DNA from: Macrostomum hystrix
Taxonomy: Eukaryota; Platyhelminthes; Macrostomidae
Length of the DNA: 64,000 bases
Assembly (NCBI GenBank): GCA_950097015.1
Contig: CATNEN010000035.1
Span: forward strand, 629,501-693,500
Reading direction: 5' to 3'
Position numbers and translations under genes: made by a program. The notes under the pieces are model-generated. The model was not told the DNA's origin. It made no database searches and worked only from the letters and a program-made list of their open reading frames with translations. This document shows, piece after piece, positions 1 through 11,202 of the stretch. How positions within the stretch are numbered: the stretch's first letter is position 1; every line of letters begins with the position of its first letter.

Positions 1-768
1 GGAGGCTGTGGGACTGGAGGAGGAGGCAGTGGGACTGGAGGAGGAGGCAGCTGGACTGGAGGAGGAGGCAGCTGGACTGGAGGAGGAGACAGTGGGACTG
101 GAGGAGGAGGCAGCGGGACTGGAGGAGGAGGCAGCGGGACTGGAGGAGGAGGCAGCGGGACTGGAGGAGGAGGCAGCTGGACTGGAGGAGGAGGCAGTGG
201 GACTGGAGGAGGAGGCAGTGGGACTGGAGGAGGAGGCAGAGGGACTGGAGGAGGAGGCAGCTGGACTGGAGGAGGAGGCAGTGGGACTGGAGGAGGAGGC
301 TGTGGGACTGGAGGAGGAGGCAGTGGGACTGGAGGAGGAGGCAGTGGGACTGCAGGAGGAGGCAGCGGGACTGGAGGAGGAGACAGTGGGACTGGAGGAG
401 GAGGCAGTGGGACTGCAGGAGGAGGCAGCGGGACTGGAGGAGGAGACAGTGGGACTGGAGGAGGAGGCAGCGGGACTGGAGGAGGAGGCAGCGGGACTGG
501 AGGAGGAGGCAGCGGGACTGGAGGAGGAGGCAGCGGGACTGGAGGAGGAGGCAGCGGGACTGGAGGAGGAGGCAGCGGGACTGGAGGAGGAGGCAGCGGG
601 ACTGGAGGAGGAGGCAGCGGGACTGGAGGAGGAGGCAGCGGGACTGGAGGAGGAGGCAGCGGGACTGGAGGAGGAGGCAGCGGGACTGGAGGAGGAGGCA
701 GCGGGACTGGAGGAGGAGGCAGCGGGACTGGAGGAGGAGGCAGCGGGACTGGAGGAGGAGGCAGTGGC
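1..768. repeat. 21-bp purine-rich minisatellite
   Basis: About 36 tandem copies of a 21-bp unit built on GGAGGAGGAGGC followed by AGCGGGACT or AGTGGGACT. It runs off the left edge of the window. Because 21 is a multiple of three, the plus strand stays open for 276 codons as a GLEEEAA-type heptad, but nothing around it looks like a gene. Copies at 500-750 are nearly identical, which points to recent homogenisation; those at 1-480 vary more. It lies just downstream of the last recognised exon of the minus-strand neuregulin-like gene. Confidence 0.95.
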
Positions 769-1129
769 AGAGCAAATAAAGAACATAAGGAGTATTGCAG
801 CACAACAATTTTCGTACAAGCAGGTCAGGGAATGGTAAATAATGTAACTCAATCGAAGATGTAAGTGGAGTTGTGTAAATATTGAACAACACTGGAAAAC
901 GAAATGATTAACAGATAGCACCAATTAAATGTTTGAAGCGAATCGATTAACACATTTATAGGCTTTAATTTTATCGACAACAAAAATACATCATACTTTC
1001 CCTTGTCACAGAGGTTTTACTTTCCGCACAATGCTAATACACTACTTATTAAGTAGTTTGTTGAAAAGTATTTATGCTTCTTAGTTTTTTAAAGCGATAA
1101 CTTTCCATAAAAAGGCCAAAATCCAAGCG
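769..1129. other. AT-rich 3' flank of the neuregulin-like gene
   Basis: AT-rich sequence with no coding signal. On the minus strand an ATTAAA-type polyadenylation hexamer lies near 961-970, about 165 bases past the in-frame stop at 1130-1132. That would fit a transcript ending here, but no cleavage site can be seen. Confidence 0.4.
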
Positions 1130-4100
1130 CTATTGCCTACTGCCAGTAGAACTCCAGAAATTTGTCACTAAAACAAGACTTGCTAACCTAGCTAGGTACC
1201 AGGACAATAGCAGGATTAACAGCATCGCTGCCCCAGCTATAGTCAACCCGACCGCCGTCATGATGCGGTCAAGCCGGCGCTGCAACTGCTTCTCAATGTA
1301 CGCTGGAAAGTTGCGGAAAACATTTTTTGTTAATCTTACTAGCTCTGTCTATTGGAGTCAATCTTATTAGATTTATGGACAATCAGTTGGAGTGGGTTGA
1401 TTGTGTTGGCTGCTACTCTCAGGGTAGCGCGCTTTTTACTTATAATTCCTGCCTTTCTTGGCTATGGCTTATCGATTATGGTAATATGAAATAGTCGAGG
1501 ATTGTGGAGACCCATTGGAGTACTCAGTCAAGCAACTCACACTTCATCTTATACGAAAGCGGAGCAGTGGACCTAGCTTAACACGAGGTTTTAGAGGCTA
1601 CCCTTTACTTTCGCAGACTACGATGTTTTTTCACTGAAAATGCGATTTACAGAGTCGATAATTACATTTCTAGGTAGGGTTCGCTAGCTTCCCGACTCTA
1701 TTTATGGGATCGCCATTATTCGGTGTACAGTTGATGTTAAAAGTGCAGAAAAATTTACACTGCAAATCCACACAGTCGGCGTCTGTGCTGTTAGCGGTTG
1801 CAATGCACCTGTTAGGTGAAATTATATGAACAAGTAATGCGTGAGATTTAGAGCATCAGCAGGATTAGCTAAATCAGTTTTGTTATCCGATTGGTGAGTG
1901 AGTTGATAAATGCTTAATTAAGTTAATTGCGAATCAGTTGGAATACTGTAGAGAGTGCCTGCTTACTGCTTGTTACGATTTATGAGTCATGTAAATTAAT
2001 GGGATTGACCCTAGAAAAACTAATTTAAAGGGATCATACTTAGCCTCAGGTAATCTGCGTAATCTTCGACACGTCTTTCACAAAGGAATCCAGAGAAATG
2101 TGGTGCACACCTAGAAATATATTTAATTTAATTCGTATCTGGCATTTCAAATATTCGTATTTGACACCGAGGCCGAATATACTGTTGCCATGTACTTGGA
2201 TCTATGCTGCATCGTGATTTCCCTGTCTTCAAAAATACGTTTTACCTTCCGCGAAATATAATCCTTAAGTTTACATTGGTGGCAGCGGTGGGATAAATAA
2301 TTCGATAATTATACGGCCTCGTACTAAAAAACTCTAACAAGTTTGTGCCTTTGATATAGAAACAACAAGCCGGACACTCACTGGCATGTCGGCTCGTTTG
2401 TGATTCTATTAATAACGCAGGTACCGCCATTCAAGCAGTAAGTGGCGTTGCTGCTGTGACACAGGTATGTCTGTGGCGTATGTGGTTCTGGAATAAACGC
2501 AGAAAATGTTTGTTATTTGTCGAAACACCACACGTCCGAAGCAATTTGAAAATGACTTTTTATCCACGTCTCTCCTAAACTATAATCCCATAATCCCAAG
2601 TCTGTTCGGAACTGAAACATTTTACTGTCGGTTGAAACGACTTTTTCCTACCAGCTTCACGTCCTGTCCTGTAACAGGGCGTGGGTTGTGGGTACTGCCT
2701 ATAATATATGCAACCAAGTAGTACAAACCAACACACTTCACTACTCAATCGCCCTGCTCTCTTTGAGGCTAGAATAGCTCTAACTCTGGTGGAAGTGCTC
2801 CGAGCGAGACACAATAAACAACAAACTATAATCAAACCTGTCAAAATCTGTTTGAACCATTCAGTTAAAATTCTACCGATATTGAACATGGGAGTTTCGT
2901 TAGTTTTCTGAACTCCTACTTACTAGCAGTGGATGCTGGTTGTCCCATTGCATCGAGATCTTCGGCTGAAATGACAGAGAGAATGATGTCGTTCTAATTA
3001 AGGCAGCCAATTTGACAGCCAATTTTAAACTCTGAAAACGTCAGGAAACTTGACCAGCCTCACAACCATCGTGAACAATTCTACCACTTCACCAAAATAT
3101 CACGACGTTGTGAAGTCTCCTATGTCTGCAGTGCAATTCGACAAGAAATTTTGGATTTTGGGAAGATATGGTGACACAGTTAACTGCAATGGTAATGCAA
3201 TACAACAGGATCAGGGCTGCACTAAGATTATAAAAATGTATGTGTCCCATCCCACAGCCCTCCTACAGATTTCTGCGGGATTTAGTTTGAAAGAGCAGAA
3301 AAAAATGAATGACTTACCTGAATCCTTGAGTAAGAAAAAATTGTAATAAATTAAAAAACCTCGTATCTCTAGTACTCAGCGAGTTAAATATTTTCTAGTC
3401 ATTTGAATGGCCTAATTTGTTTTATAAGCCCACCAAATGTAAGAGGGGCGCAGCACACTGTACACTGCAGCCACATTGGCCATTCGCGAAGCTTTTCACC
3501 ATGAGCAAAAATAGCAGACTGGCTTGGTCGCATCACCTCTTCCTCTCCGCTTCTCTTTCCCCCTCTCCACGTGTCTGCTTTCTGTGCTGTTGTCTGGCTC
3601 TGTCGCACTAAAATTGATAAACAGACTCGCCTCAAATAGCGTGCTCATTCAGCTTTGTTTTCAGCTTTTAATGTCGCAATAAGTCTAAAATCCAATTGTG
3701 CTCTTGTCTTTACTGTATGCCTACAACCACAAAGCCTGCCTTTTCGGCATTTCTGTCACCTTTCTTTCTCGCTTATGAATCTTTTGAAAGCTCGGTGGCA
3801 GGTGTGCTGTAGAAACTTACCATTCAGCAAAATGCTGCTACTGATAGTTCCATTAATATTGCGGAAAACGCAGGTGTAGTTCCCGGCGTCCAATTGAGCA
3901 GCGTGCCGCAGCATGAGACGCGTGGTTACAATTCGATTTCTAGAATTTCAGGACGAGATGCTTAGCTATAGAAATACGAGCATAAAAATGGCAGTCACTT
4001 AAGGACAAGTGACTGAGGCCAATCAGCCCCATTAATCCCTAACAAGTCTCACTTCGTTCTGAACTGGCCAGATATTCTTTTGCCAAGCTCAATGACTTGG

Positions 4101-7100
4101 CCATTGAGCAGCCAGAGTGGCCTTGGCTGTGGCAGGCCGCTGGCCCGGCAGACAAGGCGCAGCTGGATTCCACCGCTGCCACCAACGCGGATTCGCTTGC
4201 GCGCTGGTTGTTCAAGCTTTGGCGGCTCCACTGAAATCATGTTCGGGCGTATTTTAATGCCCCTTTAGATTCTATTCTACGAAAATCTTGCTCAAGAAAC
4301 TCAGGAAATGTTGATTAGGAAAACCTGACACGGTTGAAATAAACTAAAAAAGACGAAAACATTTTACAAAGATGGACAATGGTACTGAAAATCTTGGCGG
4401 TATGATTTTCGCTACATTCAGTAGTCTGGCGTCTTGCAAGTCTAATATTGTGTGTATTCTTTGAGCTGACTACCAGATACTGGAACGATGGTTTCGCACA
4501 TCTAATTTCGTATTTGTAAATCTTAACTAGCGACAAAATATAAATTTAGAGTCGAAGCATAAGGCTTGACTATGTCTATGAGAGATGTGTTAGAGGCTAG
4601 AATCTTTATAAACGTATTATTGTATTAGATAGCTATGATTTACAGGCTAATATACAAATTTACAAAAGGCGCTATTCATTAAATAAATTTTCTAATCTAA
4701 TTCTGAAGCACAGTCAATACAAGTTTACCTAACTGGACTTCGAAAAAATATGGACCTCTTTTCAGAGGCCTTATACCAAAAGTTAATCAGCTCAATAATT
4801 AAAGACCGAATTACGAGTGCATACTTAAAAGTTTGAAATGGAAGCATGAATATAGAATATCTCGATAATGTACACTGTCAGTACGAGCCAGACACCCCAC
4901 TCCTAGCCAAGTCTCACACCTCAGACAGAAACCAGACACCCCACTCCTAGCCAGGCCTCACACCTCAGACAGAAACCAGACACCCCACTCCTAGCCAAGC
5001 CTCACACCTCAGATATAAACCAGACACCCCACTCCTAGCCAGGCCTCACACCTCAGACAGAAACCAGACACCCCACTCCTAGCCAAGCCTCACACCTCAG
5101 ATATAAACCAGACACCCCACTCCTAGCCAAACCTCACACCTCAAACGGAAACCAGACACCCCACTGCTAGCCAAGCCTCACACCTCAGATATAAACCAGA
5201 CACCCCACTCCAAGCCAAACCTCACACCTCAGATATAAACCAGACACCCCACTCCTAGCCAAGCCTCACACATCAGATATAAACCAGACACCCCACTCCA
5301 AGCCAAACCTCACACCTCAGATATAAACCAGACACCCCACTCCTAGCCAAGCCTCACACCTCAGATATAAACCAGACACCCCACTCCTAGCCAAACCTCA
5401 CACCTGGAAGCATGAATATCGAATATCACGATAATGTACACTTAATGTACACATTACGCTGACAGTGTTAATTCATCAGAGCCAGAACACTATTAACTTA
5501 TTTCATGTTTAGACAGATTTGGTTAAATATTAAGATAAATACGAATGAGTGTGTAAATTTAATCGTTGGAATCACTCGACGAACCCAATATATAAACTTT
5601 TGTGTCGGGTTTCAAGAATGACTACTAACAGTAGGACATCTGGTTGGCAGTTTTTTATTCTTCCCAGAAACATTCTATCCATGTCGTTGCGACAGTGGAT
5701 TTTAAAGTGACGGGTGAGTGGCACGCCGCCACACAGCTGTTTTTTATTGCTAAAATTGTTAGTACAGCCAGTGCCAATATATAACGGCTGCGTATTGTGG
5801 GATGAGGTCTGTTGTTACGCAATCAAGGAGAACAATGCAACACAAATGGTAGTATAGTATGCATGAGAGACTGTAAGTACGCAGAAGTGGCTGTCTCAGA
5901 TTCACATACTGTCTGGCTTACCGCATATTGTTGTTTCAACACCTGCATCGAATTTGGTTGGTGATTACTGTAAATCATTGCCTGACGCATGCATCCATCT
6001 CGAGCAGAAATGGATTGCAGAGACAGACACTTCAGCTGCGCAGTCATTTGAACGCTACTTTTTACTCAATCTTCTAGCCTTGAAAAGTGTTTTTTTAGTT
6101 TGATAGTAAAAAACACGGAGCTTAATTGATAAAATGATTTTACGTAGCAAAATATGGGTACTATTTTTCATGCATCAATGCCACCGAGGATTTTGGGAAG
6201 TTCGATTTCCATTTTAGTCTGTCTTTCTTGCTTGTATGAAATAATAATAATAATAATTGCAGGAGGGCTGCGGGCAATGGCACATCATTTGGTGACACTA
6301 GACCCGCAGCCAGCGAGGAGGCAATTCTGCCCATTTCGCCGACTCCTGAGCACACACGCACACAGATACCGTACGCAGGTAATGCCCACACAGGTGTGTA
6401 CCTCCGCCCTGACTTTCTCATCGTCAGGCAGTGTACACTTTCACTGTGCCTTGGAGGTTGGCCCTCAAGGGCGTAAAAGTGCACGACAAGCCCCCAAGAC
6501 TTCTCTCCGCGGCTGCGCCCCAAATAAATGTGGCCTCGCCGTTGAATCGAGCTTTGGGACCTTGGTGCGGGAGGCAAACGCGTTAACCGCTCTGCCACCG
6601 ACCCCCCTTGCTTGTATGAATTTTTGTAACGAAATTTAAGCAGCACATTGGTATATAGAATTTTGATTTGATTTTTTAATCCTCTATACGAATAGATCTT
6701 TCTATTCTAATCCATTTTCACTGTATCCCGGATGTGCCATCTGTGGCGCTATCGGCCTCCCTATTTCACTGTCCTGCGATTGCATTGCAGGGGATCTTGG
6801 GATCAATAGGGGATTTTTAGGTTCCCGCTTGACCCAGGCCTGTGTCCCCGTTTAGTCCGGCAAACCTTATCTGTCCTCACGCTGAATCGGACTCAACTGC
6901 CGACGTGTGTGTGTGTGTGTTTCCCATTTATCCAGCTTCAAAGCAGTTTAATTGAAGGCTGAACACAAGAATCCGATTTCCAAGTAGCTAGTGGTTAAAC
7001 TAAATAAGACCAAATAAGAGTTTGCTGAATCTCAAGTCGGCAAAGGGTATTCGTGATTGAACTCAAAATGTGTTTGTTCCCACGTTTCTCTTCGGGAAAG

Positions 7101-9384
7101 ATTTTCAAGCAAACAAGAATTTCGAAAAAAGAAGAAGATTATGAGCGAAGAAAAAGAGAAGAAAAAGAGTTGAAGTCACCCAGCTGATAAATGGGTACCA
7201 GCATCAGCTGGGGAAATTGAGGGTGGTTGTGGCGTCCCCCAGTCCATGGACTGAACGTAGTTCAGTCGGCTGCACATCTGGCCCAATTGGGGCCGGTGGA
7301 GTTAAAGCAAAAATATTTAAATCTCTAAAAAAACTCCGAGTGGATTACTCCTCTCACTAAGCCTACCAACCTGTGCGTCTGTAATCTTTGAAATCTTTCG
7401 AATCTACGAACAGGTGAAAGAAGCTAACAGGATTTCCCGTCACTTTGTGACAGGCTAAACTAAATCCTATCGAAATGGTGGCTTTTTCGTTCAGGTGTCG
7501 TTAATTTTTAGTAGAGAAAAGTTAAGAGTTACTTAACGATGGAGTTTATCAGTTTTGCCCATCATCAGCCTCATGGCAACTCGATAATAAATAAACTGCT
7601 GGCTGAAGTAATTAGGTGCATACTCTGCAAGATGCCAAATATGCTGCTTTGATATACGGCTCGTAATTAAATTTCGGCCTGAGATAATTCCAATTTCGAC
7701 AAGGATATGACAAATATTACGGCGGAAAGATATTAGTCCCGCTCAGCTGATGTGTCAGATAATTCAATGATTAGTTAATATTAAGCTCACACCATTTGCT
7801 GGAGTCGCAATGCGCAAACAAGGGCAACTTATAGTTCCCAATCGCTTATCCTTGATACTTTATTGGCTGGAAATTGTGATTATGAAGACTCAGTAGCCTT
7901 TTCATAGAGTCAAATCAATGCAATCCCACACCAAGTTAAGATTCGCACCTCAACAACAAAACTACAAGTTGTTAAACTACAAGACAAAACTACTGCTTGT
8001 ATCTCACTCCTAGCCAAACCTCACACCTCAGACATAAACCAGACACCCCACTCCTAGCCAGGCCTCACACCTCAGACAGAAACCAGACACCCCACTCCTA
8101 GCCAAGCCTCACACCTCAGATATAAACCAGACACCCCACTCCTAGCCAAGCCTCACACCTCAGATATAAACCAGACACCCCACTCCTAGCCAAGCCTCAC
8201 ACCTCAGATATAAACCAGACACCCCACTCCTAGCCAAGCCTCACACCTCAGACATAAACCAGACACCCCACTCCTAGCCAAGCCTCACACCTCAGACATA
8301 AACCAGACACCCCACTCCTAGCCAAGCTTCACACCTCAGATATAAACCAGACACCCCACTCCTAGCCAAGCCTCACACCTCAGACATAAACCAGACACCC
8401 CACTCCTAGCCAGGCCTCACACCTCAGACAGAAACCAGACACCCCACTCCTAGCCAAACCTCACACCTCAGATATAAACCAGACACCCCACTCCTAGCCA
8501 AACCTCACACCTCAGATATAAACCAGACACCCCACTCCTAGCCAAACCTCACACCTCAGATATAAACCAGACACCCCACTCCTAGCCAAGCCTCACACCT
8601 CAGATATAAACCAGTCTGCACACTACTGGCCAGGCCTCAAACCTCAGATATAAACCAGTCTGCACACTACTGGCCAGGCCTCAAACCTCAGATATAAACC
8701 AGTCTGCACACTACTGGCCAGGCCTCACACCTCTTCCAGCCAATTTGCCTTAGGTTTTTTAATGTTTTGTTAGAATACGAAGCTGGAATTTAAATCGTTA
8801 GCAATTCTAAACCAACAGAACATTCGACACTCACGACAGGCCTGCATCTCGTTGCACTGCAGCCGGTCGAACTTGGCGTTAAGCCGTTGCTTGTACCGTA
8901 CCGGCAGGAAGGCGTGCCGGAAGAAGAGACCCGGCTCTGGCATGGCGGCCAGGAAGAACACGTAGCCAACGCGACGACGACGCAAGTCGCACGGCACGCA
9001 GGTCTGGCGCTGTCTGGCCCGCTGGCCACGCACCCGGGTGTTATTGAAGGTGCCGACTACGATCCTCTGACCAGTGAGGTCCTGTCGCCAAGGCTTCATC
9101 TGTTTGGTGACAGTCAGGGTGACATTGTAGAGACCGGAGTCTGTGGGAGTGGCCTCGTCACTGGCCAGCCAGTTCGCGTGCACCACCAGGTCGGATTGCA
9201 GCCATTTCGACTGGGCGTCGTGAAACTCGCGACCGCACACAGTCTGCGGCGACTGCAGCGCAGGCAGCTTCTTCCATGGCTGCTGCCGCCGGTGCCGCAG
9301 CCAGTTTCGCTGGCCGAACGTTGAATCCGGCAGCGGCAGCAGCAGCGGCAGCAGCAGAAGCAGCAGGCGGTCACTCAGCTGCAT
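1130..9384 (-). CDS. NRG-like: Neuregulin-like Ig/EGF transmembrane growth factor (six exons)
   Basis: Probable membrane-anchored EGF-family ligand for an ErbB-type receptor. Exons in transcript order: 9384-8835, 4230-4053, 3939-3821, 2487-2382, 1808-1759, 1338-1130. All junctions are GT-AG and every phase matches (1, 2, 1, 2, 1); total about 403 aa. Exon 1 starts at an ATG with a Leu-rich signal peptide (residues 1-24). Its end (YVFFLA..., then two Cys before a PPKLE stretch) resembles the type II/GGF N-terminus of neuregulins. Exons 2-3 form one Ig domain, with its first Cys in LVCRAS and the second in DAGNYTC. Exons 4-5 form an EGF domain: Cys spacings 7, 5, 10, 1, 10, with the CLNGGTC core. 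Exon 6 is a basic juxtamembrane stretch and a transmembrane helix (GLTIAGAAMLLILLLSW). The frame stops 22 codons past that helix; alternatively a donor at 1187 (AG|GTTAGC) leads to cytoplasmic exons outside the window. Family assignment is from domain order and motifs; a Vein-type ligand is the nearest alternative. Confidence 0.85.
2488..3820. other. Intron 3 of the neuregulin-like gene
   Basis: 1.3-kb intron between the Ig exon and the EGF exon. It is AT-rich with a small CT-rich patch at 3530-3600. Open frames at 2506-2911 and 3050-3346 overlap on both strands, have no splice support and match nothing I recognise. I see no other feature here. Confidence 0.6.
4840..5442. repeat. Direct repeats bounding the first 44-bp satellite array
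   Basis: A sequence of about 37 bp beginning GGAAGCATGAATAT occurs at 4840-4876 and again at 5406-5442, with about two mismatches, immediately outside the satellite array. Direct repeats of this size may mark insertion of the array as a unit or unequal exchange at its borders. Confidence 0.8.
4889..5405. repeat. 44-bp satellite, array 1
   Basis: About 12 tandem copies of a 44-bp unit containing CAGACACCCCACTCCTAGCC then AAGCCTCACACCTCAGATAT and AAAC. Variants alternate (GACAGAAACC versus GATATAAACC; AGGCC, AAGCC or AAACC). It lies in intron 1 of the neuregulin-like gene. A second array of the same family lies 2.6 kb away in the same intron. Confidence 0.95.
5443..6226. other. Part of intron 1 of the neuregulin-like gene
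   Basis: AT-rich intron sequence between satellite array 1 and the SINE. The open frame at 5823-6047 (minus) has no family features. Nothing else seen. Confidence 0.6.
6241..6606 (-). mobile_element. Full-length tRNA-derived SINE with target-site duplication
   Basis: Read on the minus strand the element starts at about 6606 with a tRNA-like head: an A-box-like TGGCAGAGCGGTTAACGCG and a B-box-like AGCTCGATTC. A body of about 270 bp follows, and it ends at 6241 with a short (TTA)n tail. A perfect 14-bp direct repeat, CTTGCTTGTATGAA, flanks it at 6227-6240 and 6607-6620, as expected for LINE-mediated insertion. Related fragments lie near 51802-51915 and 62389-62490. Overlapping 161-codon frames on both strands are chance. 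The perfect duplication suggests a fairly recent insertion. Confidence 0.88.
6621..7144. other. Part of intron 1 of the neuregulin-like gene
   Basis: Unannotated intron sequence with a short (GT)n tract near 6906-6920. The stretch 6720-6900 is more GC-rich than its surroundings and could be an old repeat fragment, but I have no second copy in the window to prove it. Confidence 0.45.
7145..7312 (+). mobile_element. SINE body/tail fragment (CAGTCCATGGACTGA family)
   Basis: Contains CACCCAGCTGATAAATGGG, TACCAGCATCAGCTGG and CCCAGTCCATGGACTGAACG in order. The same order recurs, diverged, at 32155-32300, 38075-38220, 56600-56740 and partly at 60905-61020. The 56.5-kb copy has a tRNA-like head, so this is probably a 5'-truncated SINE. 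Confidence 0.65.
8004..8735. repeat. 44-bp satellite, array 2
   Basis: About 16.5 copies of the unit seen at 4889-5405. The last three copies (about 8600-8735) share a diverged variant, CAGTCTGCACACTACTGGCC, homogenised among themselves. The array ends about 100 bp downstream (in transcript sense) of the exon 1 donor of the neuregulin-like gene. Confidence 0.95.
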
Positions 9385-10592
9385 GAAGGATGACAGCCGG
9401 TGGTGACAAGCTTCAAAAGTGTCAGCAGATCATCATAGCATTGCTTTATTGGGCTTTTCAAGCTTTTTAAGTCGCGAAAATCGGATTATTAGTCACGAGT
9501 GAGGTGAGCTGGGATTGCCAGGGACCTGTCGATCAGCTGGCAGCCCTTGGTCTTTAACTTTATCAAGCAAACAGTTGGGCTGCAGGCGCAGAGCAAGCAA
9601 AAGCAGCCAATTCAGCAGAAGAAGAAGAATTACTGCACAAAACTGACAGAGATTGAGATAAATAGAGAAAAATTGTGCCGGCACCTGCTTTTGGACGGAG
9701 GGTAGAGCGCGGCGCCCACTCCATGAGAGCCCGGGGCCCACTCCCACGCCCTTGCCGCTCCGCACAAGCCGTGCCGAAACCGTACTGCCCAATGGCGAAG
9801 ATAGACAGGCAGAGAAAGAAGACCCTCTGAGTTGCTGCTCACAGCTTACTGTCCTCGTTTTCTTTTAGCATTTCTTGGCTGGCCAAAAGAGGTGGGCGGC
9901 CTGGTTTGGACATTAGAAATTCCAGAGGAGGCTAGAGAGATGGTTTCGCAGTGAGGGCGCCTTTATTTAGATTCGGTACTATTCTGTACTCGCGCACAAG
10001 ACAGTCCCTGAGATCCTATGTTGACGCGGACCACCCAAGGCTGTCCATTTGTGCATCACACGAGCACCACCCAGCTACTAAGGTGCTGCTTTGCTTGTAA
10101 AAGAAGCTAGCTCGTAATTCTCGGAGCGAACCAATGAGCAGTCACCTTGATATGGATTTTAAACATTTTTTAATTTTTGTTTAGCTAGCTATGAATAAAG
10201 TATCGAAAAGGCATCACACGATTAACAATGTTGTGATGAAACGAAAAACTAGTACTTCGGAAGAAAAATATTTTGATTTTAAAGCTAATTTAACAGATTT
10301 AACAGTAGACTACGGGGGGTATTTCGAATAACCAGATTTTTTTTGAATCTCCTAAAATATTCTACCAATGGCCATGGAAATGGAACACGGACAAAAATTT
10401 CCTGAATCTTTTTGAACCACTTCCAGAATCACTAAGCATCGGCGTCGTCAAGATATTCAACGATTCAACGTTGTGACAAGTGGCAAAAACCACCAATGTA
10501 GACGCATTTATTCTGCGCATAAATTGGCTTTGTTACCATGTCGGCATTGTCGGCCATTATTGTTTATTAAATTGTTTAATAATTTATATATT
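9385..10592. other. 5' flank of the neuregulin-like gene
   Basis: Upstream of the minus-strand ATG at 9384. The stretch 9500-9830 is relatively GC-rich and may hold 5' UTR or promoter sequence. I see no convincing TATA box and no upstream coding exon. The open frames at 9493-9842 start at non-ATG codons or lack family features. The remainder to 10592 is AT-rich and featureless to me. Confidence 0.45.
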
Positions 10593-11202
10593 GCGTGACC
10601 TTTACACGGGGGGAATAGCGTTCCCCGGGAGGGGGGAATAGCGTGACATTTAAACGGGGGGAATAGCGTGACCTTTACACGGGGGGAATAGCGTGGTCTT
10701 TCCCCGGGGGGAATAGCGTGACCTTTACACGGGGAGAATAGCGTGGTCTTTCCCCGGGAGGGGGGAATAGCGTGACATTTAAACGGGGGGAATAGCGTGA
10801 CCTTTACACGGGGGGAATAGCGTGGTCTTTCCCCGGGTGGGGAATAGCGTGGTCTTTCCCCGGGTGGGGAATAGCGTGGTCTTTCCCCGGGGGGTGGGAA
10901 TAGCGTGACCTTTACACGGGGGGAATAGCGTGGTCTTTCCCCGGGGGGGGGGGAATAGCCGGACCTTTACACGGGGGGAATAGCGTGGTCTTTCCCCGGG
11001 GGGGGGGAATAGCGTGGTCTTTCCCCGGGGGGGGAATAGCGTGGTCTTTCCCCGGGGGGGATAGCGTGGTCTTTCCCCGGGGGGAATAGCGTGGCCAGTC
11101 CCCGGGGGGAATAGCGCTGCCAGTCCCCGGGGGGGAATAGCGTGGCCAGTCCCCGGGGGGAATAGCGTGGCCAGTCCCCGGGGGGAATAGCGTGGTCTTT
11201 TT
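10593..11202. repeat. G-run minisatellite, about 25-bp unit
   Basis: About 24 copies of a unit with the core GGGGGAATAGCGTGGTC followed by TTTCCCC. Variants carry GACCTTTACAC or GGCCAGTCCCC. Each unit carries a run of 4-10 G on the plus strand. Frames open on the minus strand reflect the repeat only. It is intergenic, between the neuregulin-like and CDIPT-like genes. Confidence 0.95.

Noticed and set aside
8-838. GLEEEAA heptad-repeat protein of 276 codons
   Set aside because: 21-bp minisatellite; the apparent coiled coil is purely a translation of GGAGGAGGAGG repeats.
6154-6646. 161-codon frames on both strands
   Set aside because: They lie across a tRNA-derived SINE with defined ends and target duplication.
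4889-8735. CRISPR-like regular repeats (44-bp satellite)
   Set aside because: Units are directly tandem with no unique spacers, and the context is eukaryotic.
9493-9842. Additional minus-strand exon upstream of the neuregulin-like ATG
   Set aside because: Non-ATG starts, no signal peptide or domain continuity, and a good signal-peptide ATG already exists at 9384.
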